From Aldehydirespirator sp965204415 (lineage in GTDB: Bacteria; Actinomycetota; Acidimicrobiia; Acidimicrobiales; Aldehydirespiratoraceae), in assembly GCA_965204415.1 (NCBI GenBank), contig CBDBEL010000004.1, forward strand, positions 434,001 to 498,000: DNA of 64,000 nt, given 5' to 3'. Below the pieces are notes generated by a model. It was not told the DNA's origin. It ran no database searches and saw only the letters and a program-made list of their open reading frames with translations. The translations under genes were made by a program, and so were the position numbers. Below, piece after piece: positions 51,853 to 59,884 of this stretch (the stretch's first letter is position 1; each line of letters opens with the position of its first letter).

Positions 51853-52500
51853 GTGAAGTCCTTCCCTCGCTCTTCCTGGACCGCAGCTCTCACCGTGATC
51901 CTGCTGGCAGCCGCCGCCTGCAGCAGCGACGAGCCAGCACCCGCGACCGCGGGCGGCGCCTCGGCGACCGAGACGACCGAGACGACCGAGACAACCGAGA
52001 CAACCGAGACTACTGAGGCGACCGAGGCAACCGAGACTACTGAGGCGACCGAGACGACCGAGACTACTGAGGCGACCGAGACGACCGAGGCGACCGAGGC
52101 GACCGAGACGACCGAGGCGACCGAGGCGACCGAGACTACTGAGGCGACCGACGGCGGTCACGGCCACGACCACGCTCACGAACACGACCACGGCGACGCC
52201 GGCGCGGCCACGCGATACGACGCGGATCTCGCCGACGCCGAGCAGACCATCGGCGTGGATGTTGTCGACGGCGGCCCTGCGGGCGGCGTGCAGCGGGTCG
52301 CGGTCGACCGCGGCTCGGTGGTCGCCCTGAGGGTCACCTCGGACACGGCCGAGGAGGTGCACGTCCACGGCTACGACATCCTGCGGGCCGTCTCCGACGG
52401 CCATCCCGCTCACTTCGCGTTCACGGCCGAGATCCCGGGCGTGTTCGAGGTGGAACTGGAGGGCTCCGGCCGCCTGCTGCTGCAACTGGAGATCTCCTGA
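51853..52500 (+). CDS. Lipoprotein with TTE/ATE repeats, His-rich patch and cupredoxin-like domain
   Basis: A 215-residue lipoprotein. The signal peptide ends LLAAAAC, the lipidation site. Residues ~37-99 are TTE/ATE triplets encoded by a 9-bp-type DNA repeat (51962-52149). A HGHDHAHEHDHG patch follows, then a domain with VDRGSVVALRVTSD and EVHVHGYDI typical of cupredoxin-like folds. Metal (copper, zinc) binding at the cell surface is plausible. The repeat is probably a flexible spacer. TAGCGT at 51808 is a possible -10. Confidence 0.85.
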   Translation: MKSFPRSSWTAALTVILLAAAACSSDEPAPATAGGASATETTETTETTETTETTEATEATETTEATETTETTEATETTEATEATETTEATEATETTEATDGGHGHDHAHEHDHGDAGAATRYDADLADAEQTIGVDVVDGGPAGGVQRVAVDRGSVVALRVTSDTAEEVHVHGYDILRAVSDGHPAHFAFTAEIPGVFEVELEGSGRLLLQLEIS

Positions 52501-52523
52501 CCGGCTGCCGGCCCGACCGCGGC

Positions 52524-52529
52524 TAGCGT
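52524..52529 (+). promoter_or_regulatory. -10 box TAGCGT for a leaderless gene
   Basis: TAGCGT ends 7 nt before ATG 52537. There is no ribosome site upstream, so a leaderless mRNA is likely. Confidence 0.45.
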
Positions 52530-52536
52530 CACCGGC

Positions 52537-54261
52537 ATGTTCGACCTGCTCATAACCGGCGGAGACGTGATCGACGGCCGGGGCGGACCCCGGCAGCGGG
52601 CCGATGTGGGCATCGTCGGCGACCGGATCACCGCCATCGGGCGCCTCGCCAACGGCGGGGCTGAGGCTGCGGCCACCATCGACGCTGCCGGCCGGGCGGT
52701 GACACCGGGGTTCGTCGACGTGCACACCCACCTCGACGCCCAGGTGTTCTGGGACCCGGACCTCTCGCCGTCGCCGCTCCACGGCGTGACCACCGTCATC
52801 GGCGGCAACTGCGGCTTCACCATCGCCCCCCTCGGCGACGACCCCGCCCACGGCGACTATCTCATGCGGATGCTGGCCCGAGTCGAGGGGATCCCCCTGG
52901 AGACACTGCAAGCGGGGGTGCCGTGGAACTGGCAGACCACGGCCGAGTACTTCGACGCCATCGACGGCAACGTGGCCGTCAATGCGGGCTTCAAGGTGGG
53001 CCACTCGGCCCTGCGCCGGGTGGTGATGGGCGACGACAGTGTGCGCCGGGCCAGCACCGGCGAGGAGCTCGAGGCCATGAAGGCGCTGCTGCGCGACGGC
53101 CTGGAGGCCGGGGCGCTGGGCTTCTCGTCGTCGTGGTCGCGCACCCACAACGACCCGATGGGCAACATGGTGCCCAGCCGGCATGGCGACCGCGACGAGC
53201 TGGTGGCGTTGTGCTCGGTGCTGGCCGGCTTCGACGGCACGTCGGTGGAGTTCATCCCCGCGCTGGGCCCGTTCGAGGACTGGGCGCTCGAGCTCATGTC
53301 CGACATGTCGGCCGCAGCCCGCAGCCCCCTCAACTGGAACGTGATGACGGTCAGTGCCCGGTCGCTGGAGATGAACCGGGCCAAGCTGGCCGCCGGGGAC
53401 CACGCCGCAGCCCGGGGAGGCAAGGTGGTGGCCCTGACCGTGCCCTTGACGCTGTCGCTGCACCTCAACTTCGCCAGCGGGTTCGTGCTCGACGCCCTGC
53501 CCGGCTGGGAGGAGGTGATGCTCCTGCCCAAGGCCGACAAGCTCCGCATCCTGGCCGACCCGGCCGAGCGCCGCCGGCTCAACGAACTGGCTCAGGGGGA
53601 CCACCCGCTGCGGCCGCTGGCCCACTGGGCCCGCAAAGTGGTGTTCCACTCCCCGGCACCGGAGAACGAGGGCTGCACGGGCCGCATGATCGGCGAGATC
53701 GCCGAGGAGCGGGGCCAGGACCCCTGGGACACGCTGTGCGACATGGCCCTGGCCGACGACCTGGAGACGTCGTTCGGGAATCCGGCCATGCCGGAGCCCA
53801 CCGCCGACTGGGAGGCCCGCGTCGAGATCTGGCGCGACCCCCGCGCCGTGATCGGCGCCTCCGACGCCGGGGCGCACCTCGACCTGTTCCTGACCTCCAA
53901 CTACGCCACCACGATGCTTGGCCAGGCCGTGGTCAAGCGGGGGCTCATCTCCTTGGAGGAGGCCGTGCACCTGCTCACCCAAGTCCAGGCCGACCTCTAC
54001 GGCCTGGTCGGCAGGGGAGTCCTGGCCGAGGGCGCCTACGCCGACGTCGTCGTGCTGGACGAGACCACCGTGGGCTCAGAGCCGACGAGGTTCCGTTCGG
54101 ACCTGCCCGCGGGCGCCTCCCGGCTCTACGCCGAGGCCACCGGCATCGAGCACGTGGTCTGCAACGGCACCGAGATCGTGCGCGGCGGCCAGTTCACCGG
54201 TGCCCGCCCCGGCACCCTGCTGCGCTCCGGCACCCACACCACCGGCCCCAGCCTCGACTAG
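52537..54261 (+). CDS. N-acyl-D-amino-acid deacylase (D-aminoacylase) family
   Basis: A 574-residue amidohydrolase-superfamily protein. It has LLITGGDVIDGRGGPRQ, the HxH metal site GFVDVHTHLDAQV, GGNCGFTIAPL, GHSALRRVVMG, ASDAGAHLD (late Asp) and the C-terminal ADVVVLDETTVG. It would cleave N-acyl groups from D-amino acids or related amides. It is predicted to be leaderless. Its TAG stop lies in element E2. Confidence 0.9.
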   Translation: MFDLLITGGDVIDGRGGPRQRADVGIVGDRITAIGRLANGGAEAAATIDAAGRAVTPGFVDVHTHLDAQVFWDPDLSPSPLHGVTTVIGGNCGFTIAPLGDDPAHGDYLMRMLARVEGIPLETLQAGVPWNWQTTAEYFDAIDGNVAVNAGFKVGHSALRRVVMGDDSVRRASTGEELEAMKALLRDGLEAGALGFSSSWSRTHNDPMGNMVPSRHGDRDELVALCSVLAGFDGTSVEFIPALGPFEDWALELMSDMSAAARSPLNWNVMTVSARSLEMNRAKLAAGDHAAARGGKVVALTVPLTLSLHLNFASGFVLDALPGWEEVMLLPKADKLRILADPAERRRLNELAQGDHPLRPLAHWARKVVFHSPAPENEGCTGRMIGEIAEERGQDPWDTLCDMALADDLETSFGNPAMPEPTADWEARVEIWRDPRAVIGASDAGAHLDLFLTSNYATTMLGQAVVKRGLISLEEAVHLLTQVQADLYGLVGRGVLAEGAYADVVVLDETTVGSEPTRFRSDLPAGASRLYAEATGIEHVVCNGTEIVRGGQFTGARPGTLLRSGTHTTGPSLD

Positions 54262-54358
54262 TGCTGCGTCTACGAAACGACTAGGGCGGCGTAGCAGGTC
54301 GAAGCCCACCTCCGCGGCTGATCCAGGTGCCCCGACCAGATCCGCGACACACCACTAG
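54258..54358. mobile_element. MITE-like element E2 on a CTAG site
   Basis: A 101-bp segment bounded by CTAGTGCTGCGTC and GACACACCACTAG. Its left end matches the reverse complement of E1's right end (CTAGTGGTGCGTCGTCGAAA) over most of 20 nt. The interiors differ. Like E1 it begins at a TAG stop. No ORF is present. Confidence 0.55.
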
Positions 54359-54376
54359 GCCGCGGCTTGGCTGCGG

Positions 54377-54781
54377 TTAGGCCGGGTCGGGCATTTCGGC
54401 GGTGCCGTAGCCGGCGTCGACCACGCCCTCGGTGAAGAACGCCTCCCACATGACGCCGTCGGGGTCGGTGACCCAGGACTTGTGCTGGAGCTGGTATCCG
54501 CAGACCAGGTCGTCCTGGTCGGCGCGGGCCATGCCGGCCGAGTCGATGTGCTCGCGGAGCTTCTCGAGTTCGGGGTGCGACTCGACCTGGATCCCGTAGT
54601 GGGCCGAGCCGCCGGAGCCAGAGCCGTGGGTGTCGAGCGAGAAGTTCACCCGTGGATCGTCCAGCATCCACTTGGCATAGTCGGCGCGCCGCAGTGTGGG
54701 CTCCTCGCCGAACAGGCGGGTGTAGAACTCGATCGACTCCTGGAGGTCGTCCACCTGCAGCCCGATGTGCATCCGTCGCAT
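54377..54781 (-). CDS. VOC protein, ArsI/CadI-like
   Basis: A 134-residue vicinal-oxygen-chelate protein. Its sequence follows ArsI (organoarsenical C-As lyase) and CadI: HIGLQVDDL, DYAKWMLDDPRVNFSL, HYGIQVES, SWVTDPDGVMWEAFFT. The metal-ligand His and Glu are kept. ArsI's CC pair is CG here (VCGYQL), so C-As lyase activity is doubtful. It is divergent from a zinc dehydrogenase. Confidence 0.85.
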   Translation of the reverse strand: MRRMHIGLQVDDLQESIEFYTRLFGEEPTLRRADYAKWMLDDPRVNFSLDTHGSGSGGSAHYGIQVESHPELEKLREHIDSAGMARADQDDLVCGYQLQHKSWVTDPDGVMWEAFFTEGVVDAGYGTAEMPDPA

Positions 54782-54855
54782 GGCTCGTCACCTCTCCTCG
54801 CGAAGCCTGTCGTGAACGGTAGCGGTCTGCTGATACGACGGGTGAGGGCAGGCGG

Positions 54856-54861
54856 TAGTGT
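54856..54861 (+). promoter_or_regulatory. Possible -10 box TAGTGT
   Basis: TAGTGT lies 30 nt before GTG 54892, which has GGAGGAGGAG as ribosome site. Confidence 0.35.
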
Positions 54862-54891
54862 CCGCGGCCCGATCGACGGAGGAGGAGCCCT

Positions 54892-55989
54892 GTGCGAGCA
54901 GCCGTGTGTCGGGCCTTCGGTGAGCCCCTGGTGATCGAGGACCTGCGCCTCGACCCCGTCGGGCCGGACGAGGTTCGGGTGGAGGTGGCCGCCTGCGCCA
55001 TCTGTCACAGCGACATCCACTATGCCGACGGCTCCTGGGGCGGAGCGCTCCCGGCCGTCTACGGGCACGAAGCCGCCGGGATCGTCGTGGAGGCGGGCGG
55101 AGCCGTGACCGGAGTGACCGTCGGCGACCGGGTCTCCATCAGCCTGATCCGCTCCTGCGGCGCCTGCGCCCAGTGCCAACGGGGTTACGAGGTCTTCTGC
55201 GAGGCCGGGCTCGGGCCTCCCGGGCGCAGGCTGCGCACAATCGACAGCGAGAGGGTGGAGGCTTCCCTGCGCTGCGGCGCGTTCGCCGAGGAGGCCGTCG
55301 TGCACCGCTCCCAGGTGGTGCGGTTGCCCGACGACCTCGACTGGCCTGCGGCCGCGCTGCTCGGCTGCGGGGTAATCACCGGCATCGGAGCGGTGCTCAA
55401 CACTTCCACGGTGGACGAGACCTCGACGGTGGCGGTGGTGGGCCTCGGTGGGGTGGGACTCAACGCCGTGCAGGGCGCCGCGCTGGCGGGTGCGCCGGTG
55501 ATCGTGGCCATCGACACCCAGGACCACAAGCTGGCGACGGCCCGCGGCTTCGGCGCCACCCATACCGTCAACGCCTCCGACGATGTGCTCGCGGCAGTTC
55601 GTCAGGCCACCGGCAGCAGGGGAGTGACCCACGCCTTCGTGACCGTGGGATCGGCCGCCGCGGTCCGCTCGACGCTCGACCTGGTCGTGCCGGGCGGCGA
55701 GACGGTCATCGTGGGAATGCCCGGCGCCGGCAGCCGGCTGGAGATCGATCCGCTGGAGCTGGCCGACACCGGCCGCCGGATCATCGGCTGCAAGATGGGC
55801 TCGGCCCGACCGCAACGCGACATCCAGCGGATCGTCGAGTGGTACCGCGACGGCGCCGTCAAGCTCGACGAACTCGTGTCGGGCGTCTACCCGCTGGAGG
55901 AGATCAACCAGGCCATAGCCGAGGTCAAGCGGGGCGAGGCAATTCGCAACGTCATCACCATGCGAGACCTTCGAGAGGCCAGCAGCTAG
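54892..55989 (+). CDS. Zinc-dependent alcohol dehydrogenase (class III-like)
   Basis: A 365-residue MDR dehydrogenase. It has CAICHSDIHYADGS, GHEAAGIVVEAGG, the structural-zinc set CGACAQCQRGYEVFC, and the Rossmann motif VVGLGGVGLNA. It is closest in layout to class III / mycothiol-dependent formaldehyde dehydrogenase-like enzymes. The GTG start is fixed by the ribosome site. A 14-bp palindrome covers its stop. Confidence 0.9.
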   Translation: MRAAVCRAFGEPLVIEDLRLDPVGPDEVRVEVAACAICHSDIHYADGSWGGALPAVYGHEAAGIVVEAGGAVTGVTVGDRVSISLIRSCGACAQCQRGYEVFCEAGLGPPGRRLRTIDSERVEASLRCGAFAEEAVVHRSQVVRLPDDLDWPAAALLGCGVITGIGAVLNTSTVDETSTVAVVGLGGVGLNAVQGAALAGAPVIVAIDTQDHKLATARGFGATHTVNASDDVLAAVRQATGSRGVTHAFVTVGSAAAVRSTLDLVVPGGETVIVGMPGAGSRLEIDPLELADTGRRIIGCKMGSARPQRDIQRIVEWYRDGAVKLDELVSGVYPLEEINQAIAEVKRGEAIRNVITMRDLREASS

Positions 55990-55998
55990 CCGGCTAGC
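55985..55998 (+). terminator. 14-bp palindrome at the stop codon
   Basis: GCTAGCCGGCTAGC is a perfect palindrome containing the TAG stop at 55987-55989. It could form a small hairpin or be a protein site. The following gap to 56167 has a TAGAGT (56034) as the only promoter-like feature. Confidence 0.3.
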
Positions 55999-56166
55999 AG
56001 GAATTGACTTGCGGACGAGCCCCGGTCGGTGGTTAGAGTCAGCAGCCGGCCCCGCACGCTGACGCGGCGGGCTCGGCCCCTGGGTCGGAGCGCCCGGACA
56101 ACTCCTCGCTCCCTTCGCTGCTGTCGAACCCCCGCAGCGCTCCCCCGACGCGAAAGGAGCTCGCGC

Positions 56167-56766
56167 ATGACCTCACCCGCCCCCACGGCCGGAGCCCTCC
56201 AGATCGCAGCCGCGCTGGTGTTCCATCTCCCCGGTGCCCGGCTCGAGCTGTCCAGCAGCGACGGCCTGCACTGCACTATCGGACCGATGACCGACCCCCG
56301 GTGCACTCTGCATCCGGCCGAGTTCCGCGAACTGGTCCTGGCTGCAGGCAACTACCGGCTGCTCGGAACCATGCTGGGAATCGCCCTGCCGGACGAGCCG
56401 ACACTGACCCTCACCTCCTCCGGGGACGTGGAACACCTGGGCGGAGGCCTCTACCGGGTCAACGGCCGCGAGATCACGTCCTATGCCTTCACGACTCCGC
56501 TCTCCGCCCACCATGTCGACACCCTGCTGTCGAGCCTCGACAGCAGCCCGACGGAGTGTTGGGCGGGCGCCGACGACCACGACGGCGGCTTGACGGTGTG
56601 CGTGAACCTTGTCCAGGACGACGGCCTCGCGGTCACGCTGGTGGCCATGAGCTCCCCGAGCGAGGCGAACACAGCCTGCGTCGAGGCTGTGGCCGCGGCG
56701 GCCGCCGCCAAGTGCCTGGTCGCGGAGATGGAGCGGCTGGCCACCTCGCAGCCCTCGCCGGGGTGA
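56167..56766 (+). CDS. Hypothetical protein
   Basis: A 199-residue soluble protein of no family that I recognise. It has no signal peptide or membrane segment. Features are a mixed alpha/beta composition, LFHLPGARLELSS-like hydrophobic starts, and a helix VEAVAAAAAAKCLVAEMERLA at the end. ATG 56167 has AAAGGAG upstream; a longer frame from 56029 is Arg-rich and unlikely. It stands alone between two dehydrogenase genes. Confidence 0.6.
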   Translation: MTSPAPTAGALQIAAALVFHLPGARLELSSSDGLHCTIGPMTDPRCTLHPAEFRELVLAAGNYRLLGTMLGIALPDEPTLTLTSSGDVEHLGGGLYRVNGREITSYAFTTPLSAHHVDTLLSSLDSSPTECWAGADDHDGGLTVCVNLVQDDGLAVTLVAMSSPSEANTACVEAVAAAAAAKCLVAEMERLATSQPSPG

Positions 56767-56844
56767 GCACCGGGCTGCGGAGCCCGTCCGCTCGGCCGCT
56801 GAGGGGAGACGGTGCGGCAGCCGGCCCCGCTGGCGCCGCGCTGT

Positions 56845-57936
56845 TCAGCCGTTGGGGAGCAGTACGGTGCGGGCCTCGGCGCCGGTCTTGAGGGCGTCGA
56901 ATGCGTCCTGGAGGCCGTCGAGGCCGGCAGTGCGCGAGATCATCTCATCAAGCTTGAGGCGGCCCCGCAGGTAGAGGTCGGCCAGCATGGGGAAGTCCTT
57001 GCGGGGACGGGCGCCGCCGGCCCGGATGCCGAGCAGGCTCTTGTTCTGGTGCAGGTCCAGGAACGGGTAGGTGACCTTGGCTCCCAGGTCGGGCACTCCG
57101 ACCGCGCACACGTTGCCGCCGGGGCGGGTCATCGAGATGGCCTGGGCCAGCAGCGCGGTGCTGCCCACCACCTCGAAGGCGTGGTGAACGCCGGAGGGGC
57201 ACAGGGACTTGACCGCGGCCACCGGGTCGAAGTCGTCTCCCTCGGCGAGCAGGAAGTCGGTGGCGCCGAACTCCCGCGCCAGGGGCTCCTTGGCCGCCAC
57301 CCGGTCGATGGCGATGATGGCCGAGGCGCCCACCAGGCGGGCGGCCTGGATCACGTTGAGGCCCACCCCGCCGGCCCCGATCACGGCCACGGTGTCGCCG
57401 ATCTGCACCCTGGCCCGGTTGAACACCGCGCCGGTGCCGGTCACCACGCCGCAGCCGATCAGGGCAGCCGCGGCCAAGGGCATCGCCGCGGGGATCGGGA
57501 TGCACTGGTTCTCACTGACCACGGTCTGCTGGATGAACGCCCCGATGTTGGCGAAGTTGTAGACGGGCCGCCCGTTCTCGGCGTACGGCTGGCTGAGAGA
57601 TCCCAACGCCACGTTGGTGCAGTTGCCCGGATCGCCGCCCTCGCAGTCCGGGCAGTGACCGCAGTTGCCGAATGTGGACAGGACCACGTGGTCGCCCACC
57701 GAGCAGTAGGTGACGGCCGAGCCGACCTCGACCACCACCCCGGCGGCCTCGTGGCCGGGCACCAGCGGGGTGGGCATGTAGTACTTGCCCAGCACGCAGC
57801 TCAGGTCGCTGCCGCAGACCCCGGCCGCCCGGATCTCGACCCGGACCTGGCGCGGCGCCAGCGACCCGACCAGCTCCAGGTCGTCCGACAGCCGGACGCT
57901 GTCTTCGGTCGTGCCCTCCAGAATGAGTCCCTGCAA
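56845..57936 (-). CDS. Zinc-dependent alcohol dehydrogenase
   Basis: A 363-residue MDR dehydrogenase with AGVCGSDLSCVLG, GHEAAGVVVEVG, structural-zinc CGHCPDCEGGDPGNC, GCGVVTGTGAVFN and the Rossmann motif AVIGAGGVGLNV. It resembles class III-type enzymes as does the gene at 54892. The TTG start at 57936 follows GGAGGC. A hairpin region lies upstream. Confidence 0.9.
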   Translation of the reverse strand: MQGLILEGTTEDSVRLSDDLELVGSLAPRQVRVEIRAAGVCGSDLSCVLGKYYMPTPLVPGHEAAGVVVEVGSAVTYCSVGDHVVLSTFGNCGHCPDCEGGDPGNCTNVALGSLSQPYAENGRPVYNFANIGAFIQQTVVSENQCIPIPAAMPLAAAALIGCGVVTGTGAVFNRARVQIGDTVAVIGAGGVGLNVIQAARLVGASAIIAIDRVAAKEPLAREFGATDFLLAEGDDFDPVAAVKSLCPSGVHHAFEVVGSTALLAQAISMTRPGGNVCAVGVPDLGAKVTYPFLDLHQNKSLLGIRAGGARPRKDFPMLADLYLRGRLKLDEMISRTAGLDGLQDAFDALKTGAEARTVLLPNG

Positions 57937-57947
57937 GGCGGTGCCTC

Positions 57948-57994
57948 CTAGCCCTCGACCCGGGTCCGCGGGTTGCCGGTTGCCAGCAGGCTAG
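57948..57994 (-). terminator. Inverted repeats between two minus-strand genes
   Basis: CTAGCC (57948) pairs with GGCTAG (57989), and ACCCG (57958) with CGGGT (57969), nested. This can end transcription of the upstream kinase operon. A 13-bp direct repeat of GTGAGCCCTCA (57998-58021) covers the kinase stop. Confidence 0.35.
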
Positions 57995-58004
57995 ACGTGA
58001 GCCC

Positions 58005-59102
58005 TCAGGTGTGAGCCCTCATGCGCTCCGCGGCGTTCCAGCGCTCGGCTGCGGAGATGGTGCCCTGGAGCATGGCCTTGAAGCGGCGGTGGAAGCGTTC
58101 CGCCTCGCCGAACGCGACCGTCGCCGTGAACGGCACATGCGACACCGACACCCAGAAGAAGGCGGCCCAGGCCAGATCCTCGGCCAGGTCCTCCGCGCTC
58201 CACTGCGGCCCGCCGGCCGCGGCCAGCTCGCGGCGGTAGTGGTCGAACAGCTCCGGCTCGCGGGCCAGGGTCTCTTCGTTGTGGCTGGCCATCAGCAGCC
58301 AGCCCAAGTCCATTCCGGGGAACGACCGCATCGGCGACTGCCAGTCCACGATCGCGGGTCCCTCCGCCCGGAACAGGACGTTGTCGAGCTCGTAGTCCTG
58401 GTGGATGAGCGTCCAGGGCCGCCGCGCGAAGCGCCCGAGCCACTCCGGGACATCGGCCAGGAAGACGTCCGCCATCGCGGCGAGGTCGTCGGAGTGGTAC
58501 TGCGGGAACTGCTCACGCATGGCGCTCCAGCTCTCGCGGGTGCGGTCAACGCCCAACAGCAGCGATGGCGCAGTCCAATCGATGAGCCAGTCGTGCGCGA
58601 GCAGCGCCTCGTCCATCCAGAAGGCGCCGTGCATCCGGGCCAGGTCTGCGACCAGGGTGTGCATCCGCTCGAAGGTGGTGCCGTCGAGGATGTCGCCCTT
58701 GGCGGCTGGATGGATCCGCTCGATGAGCAGGGTGGCCGCATGGGTCTCCGGGTCGAACAGATTCACGAAGCACCGGGGGATCCTCAAGCCGACGCGGGCC
58801 GTGACCTCCGCGGCCAGGTGGTCATAGAAGCCGGCCTCGCGCTGGTACGACAGCATCACCGCGGCGTTCATGCGGGCGAACTCGTTATCGAGCGGGCACT
58901 TGGCCACGAACTCGTCCGGCAGGTCGGTGCCGCCGTCGTAGCTGACCGACACGATCGCGACCTCGCCCATGGCGCCCACGAATCCGTCCATCGGGCGCAC
59001 ATCCACCGCGGCGATCGGCGGCGGAGCGTGCCCGGCCTCGGCGAGCGCCCCCTCGAGCCACTGCGGCGTCATCGCCGACAGTGAATTGAGGATCTCAGTC
59101 AT
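58005..59102 (-). CDS. APH/EcKL-like phosphotransferase
   Basis: A 365-residue kinase-fold protein. It has the catalytic loop LIHQDYELDNVLF (HxDxxxxN) and the metal Asp in AIVDWQSP, plus EFVAKCPLDN as the Lys-bearing strand. It resembles ecdysteroid-kinase-like and other small-molecule kinases in actinobacterial degradation clusters. ATG 59102 overlaps the hydratase stop (ATGA); a longer frame from 59129 overlaps more. The substrate is unknown. Confidence 0.87.
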   Translation of the reverse strand: MTEILNSLSAMTPQWLEGALAEAGHAPPPIAAVDVRPMDGFVGAMGEVAIVSVSYDGGTDLPDEFVAKCPLDNEFARMNAAVMLSYQREAGFYDHLAAEVTARVGLRIPRCFVNLFDPETHAATLLIERIHPAAKGDILDGTTFERMHTLVADLARMHGAFWMDEALLAHDWLIDWTAPSLLLGVDRTRESWSAMREQFPQYHSDDLAAMADVFLADVPEWLGRFARRPWTLIHQDYELDNVLFRAEGPAIVDWQSPMRSFPGMDLGWLLMASHNEETLAREPELFDHYRRELAAAGGPQWSAEDLAEDLAWAAFFWVSVSHVPFTATVAFGEAERFHRRFKAMLQGTISAAERWNAAERMRAHT

Positions 59103-59884
59103 CGGTCCTCCCGGGTGTCCGGCACCCAACTGGGGGTGCGCTTGTTGAGAAATGCGTCCATGCCCTCGGCCGCCTCCTCGCCCGCGAACAGCTCGGCCGA
59201 GAGCCGTTCAGCCCAGGCGAGGGCGTCGTCGAAGGACATCTCGGGGACCCGATCCACGAGCTGCTTGGCCGCGGCCAGGGCCGACGGGCCTCCGGCCAGC
59301 AGGTCGGTCACCGCCGCCTCCACCTCGTCGTCGAGGCTCTCCGCGGGCACCGCCGCGTTGATCAGGCCCAGGCGGGCGGCCTCGGCGCCATCGAAGCGGT
59401 TGCCGCGCAGGAACGCGGCGGCCGCCTCGGCCCGGCGCATCTTGGGCAGGCACAGGACCGAGATCATGGCGGGCGCGACCCCCACCCGTACCTCGGTGAA
59501 GCCGAACCGGGCGTCGTCGCGGGCGATGGAGATGTCCATGGCTGCGGCCAGCCCGATCCCGCCGGCCACGCAATGGCCGGCGATGCGGCCCACGTAGGGC
59601 TTCACCGAGCGCCGGAACCGCCCGAACAGGTCGCTGGCCCTGCCCACTACCGGGTTGCCGTCGGCCTGCCGGTCGGAGCTCTCCCGCAGGTCGGCCCCCG
59701 CGCAGAACACCCGCCCGGAGTTGGTCAGCACCACCACCCGCACCGCCGGGTCCGCGTCGATGTCGTCAAGCTCGGCCGTGAGCTCTGCCAGCAGGCGCCG
59801 GCTCAGCGCATTGCGGTTGGCCTCGTCGGCCAGGGTGACCGTGACCACGCCGCGGTCGTCGCGGGCTGCCTCGACCAGACTCAC
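59099..59884 (-). CDS. Enoyl-CoA hydratase/isomerase family
   Basis: A 261-residue crotonase. It has VFCAGADLRESS and GHCVAGGIGLAAAMDISIA for the oxyanion hole, and FTEVRVGVAPA at the first Glu position. The second Glu of hydratases is replaced (APAMIS), so it may be an isomerase or other crotonase. GTG 59884 overlaps the TIGR03084 gene's stop (GTGA). Confidence 0.88.
   Translation of the reverse strand: MSLVEAARDDRGVVTVTLADEANRNALSRRLLAELTAELDDIDADPAVRVVVLTNSGRVFCAGADLRESSDRQADGNPVVGRASDLFGRFRRSVKPYVGRIAGHCVAGGIGLAAAMDISIARDDARFGFTEVRVGVAPAMISVLCLPKMRRAEAAAAFLRGNRFDGAEAARLGLINAAVPAESLDDEVEAAVTDLLAGGPSALAAAKQLVDRVPEMSFDDALAWAERLSAELFAGEEAAEGMDAFLNKRTPSWVPDTREDR

Noticed and set aside
51962..52149. 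Short GAGACGACC-type tandem repeat as a non-coding satellite
   Set aside because: It is in frame in a lipoprotein and encodes TTE/ATE triplets between signal peptide and metal-binding region.
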